From positions 62,001 through 126,000 of the forward strand of contig NZ_JAFLNF010000005.1 of NCBI RefSeq assembly GCF_017313085.1: a stretch of DNA of 64,000 nt, written 5' to 3'. Positions within the stretch are counted from its first letter, which is position 1; each line of letters begins with the position of its first letter. A model generated the notes under the pieces. That model saw only the letters and a list, made by a program, of their open reading frames with translations. It searched no databases and had not been told where the DNA came from. Position numbers and translations under genes: made by a program. This document shows, piece after piece, positions 22,808-32,088 of this stretch. This DNA comes from Roseibium limicola. Lineage in GTDB: Bacteria > Pseudomonadota > Alphaproteobacteria > Rhizobiales > Stappiaceae.

Positions 22808-24450
22808 TATGCGTTCTCCGTATTCATCAGCCGGAAGGGCGTCAGGAAGAGGATCTTCAGATCGAACAGGATCGACCAGTTTTCGATGTAATAGACGTCG
22901 AATTCCACCCGCTTGCGGATCTTTTCCGAGGTGTCGACCTCACCGCGCCAGCCATTGATCTGGGCCCAGCCGGTGACACCCGGCTTCACCTTGTGACGCG
23001 CGAAATAGCCATCGACCACATTGTCCCAGGTGGTGTTGTCGGTGTGGGCGTTCACCGCGTGGGGGCGTGGGCCGACCAGCGACAGGTTCCCGGCCAGAAC
23101 GTTGACCAGCTGAGGCAACTCATCAATGGAGGTCTTGCGGATGAAGCGGCCAACCGGGGTGACGCGGGCATCGTTCTTGGTCACGACCTTCTTGGCGTCA
23201 GGGTCGGCCATTTCTGTAAACATCGAGCGGAACTTGAGTACTTCAACAATCTCGTTGTTAAAACCGTAGCGCTTCTGCCGAAACAGAATAGGACCCTTGC
23301 TGGTCGTCTTGACTGCGATGGCTGCACCAATGATTACAGGCAAAAGAAGCACCAGCGCCAGCGACGCGAAAACCACGTCAAACACCCGCTTGGCGACCAT
23401 GTCCCAGTCGGTGATCGGCTTTTCCAATACGTCGACAAAGGGCACTGTGCCGATAAAGGATGTGCCGCGATCACGGAAGCGCACCTTGTCCGTATGGGCC
23501 GACAGGCGAATGTCGACGGGCAGGATCCAGAGCCGCTGAAGCAGCTCCAGCACCCGCTTTTCAGCTCGCAGCGGAATACAGACGATCAGCATGTCGATCC
23601 GGGCGAGGCGGGCAAATTCGACCAGAGCGGCGATGTTGCCCAATTTCGGGTATCCAGCCACCACGGAAGGTGAGCGGTCGCTGGCCCGGTCATCGAAAAT
23701 CCCGCAAATCCGGATGTCGTTCTCTGACTGACCTTCGATTTCGTGGATCAACTCGGCAGCTGCAGTACCGCCGCCTACAATGATGGCACGACGTTCCAGC
23801 CGCCCGATCTTCATCCAGTGGCGGACCCGCCGATAGATCAGCATCCGAAAACAGACCAGACTGCCCAAGGCCATGACAAACCAGGCGCCAAGCCAGGGTT
23901 GCGGCAGGCTTTGGCCGAATCCTGTCATGGTTTTGATCAGGAAAAACATACCGAAAACCAGGGTCCAGCCAGCGGCGATCCGGCCGAACTGTGACATTCC
24001 GCGTCGCATGACGGAAACCTGATAGGCGTCCGCAGCCTGGAAGAATGCAAGTGAGAACAGCATTGCCCCGGCAAGAGCGATAATATGAGTCAGCGTGAAG
24101 TCGGTGGCGCCTGCGTCTGTCCAGGCGGACAGAATTCCCGTTCCGCAAATCAGCATCAAGTCAGTCAGTCGGACTGACCCGCTGAGAACCGGTACGGAAA
24201 TACCATTGTCGTGCAGCCGCTCGGCAATCTCCAGCGCTTCAGAAGACAGACCGGACTGCGTTTGTGCGCTTTGGCTGGCATGAGGCCCGGCCATGCCGAC
24301 GGGGCCGATCGGGCCGTAAACGTTTGAGACGCCTGATATTTCATTCGCACGGTGCAATCCCCGCGTCAGACGTTGACGCAGTCCATCCTGCGTCCCTGGC
24401 GTGGTGCCGACCTCGCTCGTAGCGCTTGTCTTGTTCACAGGATTGATCAT
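22804..24450 (-). CDS. Undecaprenyl-phosphate sugar phosphotransferase (WcaJ/PssY type)
   Basis: A 548-residue polyprenyl glycosylphosphotransferase that starts repeat-unit synthesis by moving a sugar-1-phosphate (usually glucose) to undecaprenyl phosphate. The N-terminal part (80-230) has four to five membrane spans, then a CoA-binding-like Rossmann domain (RRAIIVGGGTAAAELI). The C-terminal catalytic domain has KRVFDVVFASLALVLL, FRQKRYGFNN, KFRSM, RKTSIDELPQLVNVL, SLVGPRPHAV and KPGVTGWAQINGWRGE, all hallmarks of the family. It overlaps both operon neighbours by 4 bp, so the genes are co-translated. Confidence 0.93.
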   Translation of the reverse strand: MINPVNKTSATSEVGTTPGTQDGLRQRLTRGLHRANEISGVSNVYGPIGPVGMAGPHASQSAQTQSGLSSEALEIAERLHDNGISVPVLSGSVRLTDLMLICGTGILSAWTDAGATDFTLTHIIALAGAMLFSLAFFQAADAYQVSVMRRGMSQFGRIAAGWTLVFGMFFLIKTMTGFGQSLPQPWLGAWFVMALGSLVCFRMLIYRRVRHWMKIGRLERRAIIVGGGTAAAELIHEIEGQSENDIRICGIFDDRASDRSPSVVAGYPKLGNIAALVEFARLARIDMLIVCIPLRAEKRVLELLQRLWILPVDIRLSAHTDKVRFRDRGTSFIGTVPFVDVLEKPITDWDMVAKRVFDVVFASLALVLLLPVIIGAAIAVKTTSKGPILFRQKRYGFNNEIVEVLKFRSMFTEMADPDAKKVVTKNDARVTPVGRFIRKTSIDELPQLVNVLAGNLSLVGPRPHAVNAHTDNTTWDNVVDGYFARHKVKPGVTGWAQINGWRGEVDTSEKIRKRVEFDVYYIENWSILFDLKILFLTPFRLMNTENAY

Positions 24451-25679
24451 GAAAGGTTGCTCGTCCGTGCGTAAACCGTTTCGGAAGCCGGGTCCTGGGC
24501 TGAGCTTTGAACCTGCCCGTTGGCTGTGTCTCCCTGCAGAACCTCGCCGCGTGAATGACGGTAGAGAGTGGTGATGCGGTCAGCCATCAGATCGACGCTG
24601 AACGTATCGGCCAGGCAGGTACGTAGCAACTTGGCGGCATCCTTCAGGGCGTCGGGGTCTGCAAGGGCGGTTTTCATGGCGTGGGTCAGATGGTCGACGT
24701 TGCCCGGTTCAATCAGCCGCTTGGCATATCGGCCAAAGACCTCCGGTACACCGCCGACACGCGTTGCGATCAAAGGACGCTCGGCGGCCACTGTTTCCAG
24801 AATGATGTAGGGCATTGCCTCTGCGCGTGAAGGAACGACAACGCATTTCCCCAACTTGAAAGCCTCGCGGGCGGGCAGGGCGCCGAGGAAAGAAATTTTG
24901 TCGCTCAGGCCGTAGTCTTCGACCATCTTGCGATACTTCGGCTCGTCTGGACCTTCGCCGACAATGCTGGCGGTGGGAACGGTACCAGTGTGAAGATGAA
25001 GATTGTGCAAGGCATCGATGAAGAGGTCCGGCCCCTTCAAATCGCGCAGCATGCCAATGTAAAGGAAGTCTGCAGCATCGGGGTTCGCCTCAATCGGCGC
25101 AAATTCACTCGGCTGCAAACCGTTGTAGACCACTCGCGTGGCGCAGGTCGGTTCAATCACCTTGGTTTCAAACGCCGCATATTCATAGTCGGAGACAAAC
25201 ACGATGCCGTCGGTCATCCTCAGGAGCACACGCTCCAGGGCATGATAGAATCGACCTTCGAGGCTATGCGGATTGTAGTGGAGGCTGCCGCCGTGCGGGC
25301 AGTAGATCCGCTCGATCTTTTGCCCCTGGGAACGCAGAAGCGATCCAATGAAGCGGGTGTAAGCGCCGCCTTTGGCTCCATGACCATGGAGAACGTCGGG
25401 CTTCAGCCCCTTGATATGGCGGTACAGGTCACGGGTGGCGGCCATATCCTGCAGCGACAATTGACGACGCATTGGAAAGCGCTCAACGCCAAGGCTTAAC
25501 TTGTCGCGCAGGCTATCGACATTCGCGTTGTCAAAGTCGCTGCCACTGGCGCTGTCGCAAATCAGGCCTACTGCGTGTCCAGCCGCTGCCTGGCTGAGTG
25601 CGAGGTCCTTGATGTGCCTGAAGATCCCGCCAATTGGCGAGCGCACGCAGTGGACGATCCGCAAAGGATCTTTGGTCAT
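24447..25679 (-). CDS. Glycosyltransferase family 4
   Basis: A 410-residue cytoplasmic GT-B enzyme. The N-terminal domain starts RIVHCVRSPIGGIFRHIKDL with the donor/acceptor glycine loop and includes DVLHGHGAKGG. The C-terminal domain has VYNGLQPSEF, YIGMLRDLKGPDLFIDAL and PSRAEAMPYIILET, the E-x7-E motif that holds the nucleotide sugar. It should add a sugar to the lipid-linked unit made by the downstream phosphotransferase. The last 30 residues are Ser/Gln-rich and look like an added tail. The start lies about 108 bp after the Wza-type gene. Confidence 0.9.
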   Translation of the reverse strand: MTKDPLRIVHCVRSPIGGIFRHIKDLALSQAAAGHAVGLICDSASGSDFDNANVDSLRDKLSLGVERFPMRRQLSLQDMAATRDLYRHIKGLKPDVLHGHGAKGGAYTRFIGSLLRSQGQKIERIYCPHGGSLHYNPHSLEGRFYHALERVLLRMTDGIVFVSDYEYAAFETKVIEPTCATRVVYNGLQPSEFAPIEANPDAADFLYIGMLRDLKGPDLFIDALHNLHLHTGTVPTASIVGEGPDEPKYRKMVEDYGLSDKISFLGALPAREAFKLGKCVVVPSRAEAMPYIILETVAAERPLIATRVGGVPEVFGRYAKRLIEPGNVDHLTHAMKTALADPDALKDAAKLLRTCLADTFSVDLMADRITTLYRHSRGEVLQGDTANGQVQSSAQDPASETVYARTSNLS

Positions 25680-25787
25680 TGTGCAGGCTCCCTGTTGCGC
25701 GTCCCGGACTTCTTTTTGTGGTCCGTGAACCCGATGAGAGCCACATTACTTGCGGTGGGTGAGTCTGCGGTTAACTCGCATCAATTT

Positions 25788-26348
25788 TCAGAAGTACCGT
25801 TCGCGCACATAAATGGTGTCTCCTGGGCGGATAGGGTCCGAAATAGGAACACGTCCGTTTAGGATTTCACCATTCGTCTGACGGGTGATGTCGACGTCTT
25901 TTTGACGTGCGCGAGTGGAGAAGCCCCCAGCTGTGGCGATGGCATTCTGTGCGGTCATGCCGGCTACGTAGGAATACTGGCCCGGGTTTTGCACTTCGCC
26001 CATGATGAAGAATGGCCGGTAGGTAGTCACTTCTACGGAGACGTCCGGGTCACGCAGATAACCCTGCCGCAGCTTGCGTCCGATTTCCGCTGCCAGTTCG
26101 GCTTGGGTCTTGCCGCGGGCCTCCACGTTGCCGATCAATGGGAATGAAATTATCCCCGACTGATCAACGATGTAGTTGTTCGAAAGTGTGTCCTGCCCGA
26201 AAACAATCACACGCAGTTGGTCGCTTGATTCCAGCCGGTAGGCCTGGGTCAAGGTCTCATGAAACGCGGCGGGAGGCCGACGATAACCGCTACAGCCAGA
26301 CAGTGCTGCTGCGAGAAGGCCGATCAGGATCCAGCGAAAGGGCATCAT
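25788..26348 (-). CDS. Wza/OtnA-type polysaccharide export lipoprotein
   Basis: A 186-residue outer-membrane export protein. The signal peptide (MPFRWILIGLLAAALSGC) ends in a lipobox with C19 from the second Met. It is followed by a poly-export domain (SSDQLRVIVFGQDTLSNNYIVD) and one SLBB domain (FFIMGEVQNPGQYSYVAGM). At this length it is the short ExoF/GumB-like kind, not full Wza. It reads away from the GumC-like gene across a 195-bp divergent promoter region and heads the minus-strand polysaccharide operon. Confidence 0.9.
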   Translation of the reverse strand: MMPFRWILIGLLAAALSGCSGYRRPPAAFHETLTQAYRLESSDQLRVIVFGQDTLSNNYIVDQSGIISFPLIGNVEARGKTQAELAAEIGRKLRQGYLRDPDVSVEVTTYRPFFIMGEVQNPGQYSYVAGMTAQNAIATAGGFSTRARQKDVDITRQTNGEILNGRVPISDPIRPGDTIYVRERYF

Positions 26349-26543
26349 CTACTCCACTTGCAAGTTATGGCAAGATCTCAGGACATGGTTAATGGCTGGT
26401 GAAAGTCGGTAGAAAGAGAAAAGAGACATCGGAAAAAATCTGCTTGGAAAAATTAACGAGGCATCTGCGGGAACGTTACGGAGCTTAACGCATCGCTTAC
26501 CCTAGTTTGACATAGTTCACGGTGAAGATCGTGGAGTGATTAA

Positions 26544-29117
26544 ATGTCGAGTGATCGCGGGGCAGCTTCTGCCACAGATATGGCCCTGGATTTAAAGGGG
26601 CTTCTTAAGAGCATTGGACGATCGATGAGTTGGCTTTTGCCGCTCGTCGTCGTCGTGGCGGTCTCCGTCTGCGTCATGCTTCTGCTCAGTCCGAAGAAAT
26701 ATCGTGGCACGGCCCGTGTGCTGATCGAGAGCACAGACTATGGGCTGCCTGGTCGGGCGCGTGGCGCAGAGGAAGAACGCGCCATGCTGGATATGCAGGG
26801 CGTCGCCAGTCAGGTGCAGCTGCTGATGTCCGCGGATCTGGCGCAGCGGGTTTCCGAGCGTCTGGAACTTGCGGCCATTCCCGAGTTCAAGGCCGCTGGC
26901 TCCGGGGGGGTCTTCAACGGCATCCTGTCGATGGTTGGTCTGGGCAGCGAAGCGCAGGTGGATACGCAGGAAGAACGGGTTCTGAAGTCCTACTTCAAGA
27001 AGCTCAACGTCTACCGGGTCGAGGGTTCACGGGTCATCACGGTGGAGTTCAGCGCCGAGAATGCCAAGCTGTCGGCCAAGGTGGCAAACACCATCCTTGA
27101 TGAGTATCTCGCTCTTCAGTCCGCAGCCAAGCGCCAGAGTACGGAAGTCGCGACATTATCTCTTCAGCCGCAGATCGTTGAATTGCGCAAGGACGTGCAG
27201 ATGGCACGACAGGCTGTGGCTGACTTCCGGTCCAATGCCGATCTTCTTCTGGGCGCCGGTGATCAGACCCTCAGCCAGCAACGGCTGGTAGAGCTTGGCA
27301 CATCTTATAATTCTGCACTTGCTGCGCGAGATGAAGCTCAGGCGAAAGCCAGTCAGGTGCGCGGACTTCTGACCTCCGGTGGCGCATTGGAAACCGCCAC
27401 AGATGTGCTCAATTCACAATTGATCCAGCGCCTGCGCGAGCGGCAGGCCGAACTTCAGGCCAATGTGTCTGAGCAATCGATCACCTTGCTGCCGAACCAT
27501 CCGCAGCTCAAGGCCTTGAAATCCCAGCTGGCAGACTACGACCGGCTTATTCGCGGTGAAGCACGGAAGATCCTTGCCGGCCTTGAGAGTGACGCGCGTG
27601 TTGCCGAACAACAGGCCGAAACATTGGGCGCGCGCCTGGATGAGCTGAAGCAGAAAGTCACCCGATCTAACGCCGATCAGGTACGTCTGGATGAACTTTC
27701 ACGGGAAGCTGCAGCCAAGGAGCGTCAGCTCGACATTTTGGTTTCAAGCTACAGAGAAGCCGATTCCCGGCTGAAATCTCAGGTTTTGCCGGCTGATGCG
27801 CGGATTATATCGCGCGCGACCGTACCGCTCGAGCCTTATGCGCCCAAGATTGTCGCCTCCACCATCCTTGCTGCTGTCGCCACATTCGTCTTCGGCTGTG
27901 CCATTGTGATTGCAGGTGCATTTCTGTCCGGCAATGCGCTGTATGTTGTTGAGACGCGGCATACCCAAACAGTGCCGACGCAAACGCAATCGACACAGGC
28001 GCCAGAAGGGTATGCTGAGGCATTCGCTCCCTCGGCTGCAGGCTATGCCTATTCCGGTCTTACTCCGCAACCGACGGTCGTCATTCCGCAGGACGAGCGT
28101 CTTGAGGACGATCTTGATGAGGCGGAAGTCGGGGTGATCGAGGCAGAGCTCGGCGATAGCGCCAAGGAAGATTTGGATCTTGCCATCAGGGAAGAGACGC
28201 ATTGGACCTTGGGTGAGAGCGTTGATGAGACTGTGCCCGATGCAGACACTGATCCGCTTGTTCTTTTGAGCGAAGACACTGTTGAAGATGACAATGGCAC
28301 TGACGTTCCAGCCGAGACGCTCGCGGTTTACGACGATGTGGAAGCCGAGCTTTCTGATCTCGGCTATGGCCTGCGTGCCGGTCTTGACGAAAGCCACGAT
28401 GCTCTGTCCGACTTTGTCGCTGAGATAGAAGAGGCTGCGGAGGCAGACGAGGCTTCGCCTGAGCAGACGCTTGTATCGGTTGCCGAACTGGCCGGGGTTG
28501 CGGCAGGAGCGGGAGCTGCTGACATTGCAGACTGGGAGGCCGATGAGGGCTCTCGCCAAGAGGCTTTGATTGGAGATCTGCAGGGGCTCATTGTCGTACT
28601 TTCCGTCGATAGTCCGGGCTTGTCCCATCGCTGCGCCTTCCATCTGGCCCGATGTGCTGCGGACCAGGGGCAGACTTCCTTGATGCTGGAAGTTTTTCCC
28701 GAGCAGAATGTACCGCAGGCGGCCAAAGGCTTTGCCGATCTCGTTGCCGGAGAAACCTCCTTCGCCAAGGTGATCTATGGCGATGCGAATTCTTCGGCGC
28801 ATATCATCGAAGCGGGTTCCCAGGGCGTGACCGACGAGCTTGCCCGTGCGCCGCGGTTTGCGCAGACCCTTGAGGTAATCTCGGGAATGTACAAGACGGT
28901 GGTGATCGACCTTGGAGCCATTGACGGATCTCTGGCCAGCGTGCAGGTGCTGCGGCAGGCGCAGCGGGTGCTGCTGATGACCGAGGACGAGGACCTGGGG
29001 CCTGAGTTGGAAGGTGCGGCCAAGCTGCTTCGCCGCAACAGCCGTGCGCACGTCGAAGTCTTTGTTGAAGGCGATCTGCCTGAGGCAGTCGGTCGGGGCG
29101 CTCATCACGCTGCTTGA
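26544..29117 (+). CDS. GumC/Wzz-type chain-length protein with degenerate tyrosine-kinase domain
   Basis: An 857-residue inner-membrane co-polymerase. TM1 is at about 30-50, then the periplasmic Wzz and long coiled-coil region (NHPQLKALKSQLADYD), with TM2 at about 435-460. A strongly acidic linker (about 500-670, rich in E/D) leads to a C-terminal BY-kinase-like domain (680-850). The domain keeps the fold (YKTVVIDLGAIDGS, QAQRVLLMTED). The Walker A position reads SVDSPGLSHRC with no GKT, and there is no tyrosine-rich tail, so it is probably a pseudokinase. The ribosome site is GGAG. A bidirectional terminator follows. Confidence 0.88.
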   Translation: MSSDRGAASATDMALDLKGLLKSIGRSMSWLLPLVVVVAVSVCVMLLLSPKKYRGTARVLIESTDYGLPGRARGAEEERAMLDMQGVASQVQLLMSADLAQRVSERLELAAIPEFKAAGSGGVFNGILSMVGLGSEAQVDTQEERVLKSYFKKLNVYRVEGSRVITVEFSAENAKLSAKVANTILDEYLALQSAAKRQSTEVATLSLQPQIVELRKDVQMARQAVADFRSNADLLLGAGDQTLSQQRLVELGTSYNSALAARDEAQAKASQVRGLLTSGGALETATDVLNSQLIQRLRERQAELQANVSEQSITLLPNHPQLKALKSQLADYDRLIRGEARKILAGLESDARVAEQQAETLGARLDELKQKVTRSNADQVRLDELSREAAAKERQLDILVSSYREADSRLKSQVLPADARIISRATVPLEPYAPKIVASTILAAVATFVFGCAIVIAGAFLSGNALYVVETRHTQTVPTQTQSTQAPEGYAEAFAPSAAGYAYSGLTPQPTVVIPQDERLEDDLDEAEVGVIEAELGDSAKEDLDLAIREETHWTLGESVDETVPDADTDPLVLLSEDTVEDDNGTDVPAETLAVYDDVEAELSDLGYGLRAGLDESHDALSDFVAEIEEAAEADEASPEQTLVSVAELAGVAAGAGAADIADWEADEGSRQEALIGDLQGLIVVLSVDSPGLSHRCAFHLARCAADQGQTSLMLEVFPEQNVPQAAKGFADLVAGETSFAKVIYGDANSSAHIIEAGSQGVTDELARAPRFAQTLEVISGMYKTVVIDLGAIDGSLASVQVLRQAQRVLLMTEDEDLGPELEGAAKLLRRNSRAHVEVFVEGDLPEAVGRGAHHAA

Positions 29118-29137
29118 GCTAGGCTCTGGCTATCTTG

Positions 29138-29172
29138 AAAAAAAACACCGCAAGCAATCGCGGTGTTTTTTT
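29138..29172. terminator. Bidirectional terminator
   Basis: AACACCGC (29144-29151) pairs with GCGGTGTT (29160-29167). The hairpin is flanked by an A-run on the left and a T-run on the right. It serves the convergent GumC-like and acetyltransferase genes. Confidence 0.9.
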
Positions 29173-29214
29173 GTTCCTGGCTGTTTGATGTCGAGCGAAA
29201 AAGGGCGTGGGGGA

Positions 29215-30414
29215 TCAGCTCGCCTTTGCCCGCCAGCTGCGTGCTTTGCGAACCATGCTCCAAAGCTTCGGGTTGGATCTGATCATCGTCTTTGCCGCGG
29301 TGACAGCCGATTGCACTGCAAAACCCAGCCGTCCCTTGAAGCTCACTGGAAGAAAGAGGTCGCTCAGCAGCAAGGGGTCGGTCCACCCATGTTTGTAGCG
29401 TTCCTCGCCAAGACCCAGATCAAATACTGTGGCGTGGCCTTCTTCGCAGATATTGCGAATTAGGTCCTTGAGAAGCACGACACCGGGGCTCTTGTTCGTC
29501 AGGTCGTCATGGGCGATCGAATTGGTGTAGCCGACGACGCAGGCGTCATGGCGCAGGCACAGATAGGTTGCGCGAATCTTGTCTGCGGCATGGAGGCACC
29601 AAACCGTGAGCAAGGGGCTTGTGCTTTCTGCGGCCGTTCCCAGAGCGCTTTGTCGTGTCAAATTGCGTACAAAGGCCTGGGCTGTCTCACTCTCGAAGGC
29701 ATTCGGGATGCCAGTCAGTTCAGCGCGTGTTTGTCGTTGCTCGAAAAAGACTGCGAGACCTTCGTTGATTTCTTCCGGTGTCTCGGCACAGTAAACACGG
29801 AAATCTCCACTCTCGTTCAGGGCCTTTTCCTTGCGCCGCAGCGAGCGGCGGGAAGTCTTGCCCATAGAGTTTTCATACATCACCTCAAACCCTTGAGACA
29901 GTTCCCCTCGGAACGTCGGATTCATACTCTTTTGCCGTGATGTGTAGGGCAGGGGAAGCGCTGTGCCTTCACTGACTGGCGGAACATTGCGCAGGTACAT
30001 CAGGTCGACATTTGCCGCCTTGAGAACATTCAGGATCAACGGCTGGATGGCCCGGCGAATGTCTTCCGAAGAGAACTTTTCAAGCAGCTCTTTGTCCCAC
30101 ACGCCGGTGTTTTGGTTGGCATTGCTCTGGCTATAGAATTCGGCGATCTGCATACCCATCTGCGTCGTGAGACTTAGCGGAAGCAGCAGGACGGGCTTAT
30201 TACCCGTAAAAATAGCAATAAAAAGTGGACGAGCATCGAGTTTGTAACCAAATGTATCAAGCCAACTCGAAATCCAGCCGGGAGACTGATACACAAAATC
30301 AAGTGTGCTGGGCATGGCGTGGTTTTCACCCCGCATGCTCTGGTAGAGCGCGCGGTAGGCGTTCAGGTCGGAAAGAACTTCGGCTCTGAAATCATTTGGG
30401 AAATTGGAGGCCAT
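29215..30414 (-). CDS. GNAT acetyltransferase, CelD/BcsL family
   Basis: A 399-residue protein of the CelD/BcsL (Acetyltransf_6) group, found in cellulose and exopolysaccharide loci. The conserved block is SMGKTSRRSLRRKEKALNESGDFRVYCAETPEE, followed by the second GNAT half with AADKIRATYLCLRHDACVVGYTNSI, SPGVVLLKDLI and FDLGLGEERYKHGWTD. It probably acetylates or otherwise acylates a polysaccharide precursor or a cell-envelope substrate. It is transcribed convergently with the GumC-like gene and divergently from the deacetylase gene. Confidence 0.85.
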   Translation of the reverse strand: MASNFPNDFRAEVLSDLNAYRALYQSMRGENHAMPSTLDFVYQSPGWISSWLDTFGYKLDARPLFIAIFTGNKPVLLLPLSLTTQMGMQIAEFYSQSNANQNTGVWDKELLEKFSSEDIRRAIQPLILNVLKAANVDLMYLRNVPPVSEGTALPLPYTSRQKSMNPTFRGELSQGFEVMYENSMGKTSRRSLRRKEKALNESGDFRVYCAETPEEINEGLAVFFEQRQTRAELTGIPNAFESETAQAFVRNLTRQSALGTAAESTSPLLTVWCLHAADKIRATYLCLRHDACVVGYTNSIAHDDLTNKSPGVVLLKDLIRNICEEGHATVFDLGLGEERYKHGWTDPLLLSDLFLPVSFKGRLGFAVQSAVTAAKTMIRSNPKLWSMVRKARSWRAKAS

Positions 30415-30618
30415 TGCCGGTAGCTACTACTCGCTGTTTTGCGGTGGGGCTGATCAGGGCGGAAATTGAGATTGTTGAACAATTATCTGGGCGTTTGGGC
30501 CGTCTGGATGAAAGTGAAACATAAGTCCGTCCGGCAGGATTTGATCCGGATTATTGCCAATAATTCTTAAAGAAATGGGTGTTTGGTAACGCGTGGGTTG
30601 CCGAGGTGTGGGGATTTC

Positions 30619-31737
30619 ATGACAGCACGGCGGGAAGTATTCAAGCAGGCACTGGCGGTCCTCCATAAAACGGGAGTGAGCAAGGCTGTAGCCCCTGTGA
30701 CGCAAGGGGTGGGGGCTATCTTCATGCTGCATCGCGTCTTGCCCGTTTCAGATGCTGCGTTTCAGCCGAACAAACACCTGGAGATCACGCCTGAGTTTCT
30801 GGAACACACCGTCGAGCGCATTCGCGAGAACGGCTATCAGATCATTTCTCTGGGAGAAGCCATCGATTTGTTGAAGTTGGGACATGGCATTGATCATGGC
30901 AGGGCGCGCTATGCGGTGCTGACGTTCGACGACGGCTTTCGCGACAACTTCGAGATTGCCTATCCGATTCTGAAACGCTTGCAGGCGCCGTTCACGATTT
31001 TCCTGGGCTCCGGGCTTCTCGATCGCACCACTGAGTTGTGGTGGGTGGCTCTGGAGCAGTTGGTTGCAAACCAGTCTTGCCTCGATCTATCAGGGCAGCC
31101 GCAGGCTCCGTCCGACACAATTGCCTGTGCCACCCTGGAGGACAAAGTCGCCGCCTTCAGCACGATCGTTCAATGGCTGACACAGGTTGTCAGTGAGACA
31201 GAGCAGCGCGAGATCATCCGCGCGTTGGCTGCGCGATACGATCTCGACCTTCCGGCTCTGGCGGACGAGCTGATGATGACCTGGGATGATGCGCGTGAGC
31301 TGGCGCAGGACCCTCTGGTGACACTTGGCGGTCATACCCACAGTCACTTCGCAGTCGCGCGTCTGGAGGCTGATGCGGCGGAAGCTGATATGGCTCTGGG
31401 CGTTCAGAGGATGGAAAAGGAGCTGGGTCGCCGTCCGAAACTCTTTGCTTATCCCTACGGATATCCGAGTGCGGTCAGCCCGCGAGACGGCGAGATTGCT
31501 GCCAAACTGGGGTTCCGCGCCTGCGTTACCACGACGCCGGGCGTGTTGCGCGCCAATCACGCCTCAGAGTTGATGCAGCTGCCGCGCGTGTCGCTCAATG
31601 GTGAATTTCAGGACGATTACATGATCGACCAATACCTGAGCGGGGCGCCCTTTGCGCTTTACGACACGGCAAAATGGGCCAAGTCGGGATTTGGAATCAA
31701 GGACGGGCTTTCCCGCCTTTTTCCATCCACCAAATAA
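30619..31737 (+). CDS. Polysaccharide deacetylase (NodB domain)
   Basis: A 372-residue carbohydrate esterase 4 family protein. VLTFDDGFRDN carries the catalytic Asp and metal Asp; LGGHTHSHFAV carries the two metal His; KLFAYPYGYPSAVS is the later motif. It probably removes acetyl groups from the exopolysaccharide or an intermediate and sits opposite an acetyltransferase gene. No clear signal peptide is present, only a mildly hydrophobic N-terminus. I chose ATG 30619 with GGGGA upstream over a TTG at 30583. The 3' end overlaps DUF2842 on the other strand by 41 bp. Confidence 0.9.
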   Translation: MTARREVFKQALAVLHKTGVSKAVAPVTQGVGAIFMLHRVLPVSDAAFQPNKHLEITPEFLEHTVERIRENGYQIISLGEAIDLLKLGHGIDHGRARYAVLTFDDGFRDNFEIAYPILKRLQAPFTIFLGSGLLDRTTELWWVALEQLVANQSCLDLSGQPQAPSDTIACATLEDKVAAFSTIVQWLTQVVSETEQREIIRALAARYDLDLPALADELMMTWDDARELAQDPLVTLGGHTHSHFAVARLEADAAEADMALGVQRMEKELGRRPKLFAYPYGYPSAVSPRDGEIAAKLGFRACVTTTPGVLRANHASELMQLPRVSLNGEFQDDYMIDQYLSGAPFALYDTAKWAKSGFGIKDGLSRLFPSTK

Positions 31738-31912
31738 TAGCGCCTGCGGGGATGACCCACACCAGGCCGGCCACCGCATAATAGGCCAGACGCATGCCGG
31801 TTCCCGCGGTCTGCAGGCTCATGTCGCCAATCACCATGGCCACGAGCGCATAGGTGATGACGAATGTCACCAGAACGACCATGCCGATGAATTTGCGGAA
31901 CGAAGGTACCAT
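31697..31912 (-). CDS. DUF2842 small membrane protein
   Basis: A 71-residue protein with two membrane spans (FIGMVVLVTFVITYALVAMVIG and LAYYAVAGLVWVIPAGAIIWWM), a pattern typical of alphaproteobacterial DUF2842. Function is unknown. It often lies near cytochrome oxidase assembly genes, and here ctaA follows on the other strand. Two Met codons are adjacent; the second is used. It converges on and overlaps the deacetylase 3' end. Confidence 0.8.
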   Translation of the reverse strand: MVPSFRKFIGMVVLVTFVITYALVAMVIGDMSLQTAGTGMRLAYYAVAGLVWVIPAGAIIWWMEKGGKARP

Positions 31913-32088
31913 CAAAAAATCCTGAAACGTCTTGCCCGCGCAGATAAGCGCCGGTTTCGTGCTGCCCGTTGACGTTACCGCCCGACGAGGCCTTCAGCGC
32001 CGAAGTGTCGCAATTGGCAAGTGGCAGCTTGCCGCCTTGTCTATGCACCTATATCTCCCTGCGGTGAAGGTCAAATTCGGGATAATCC

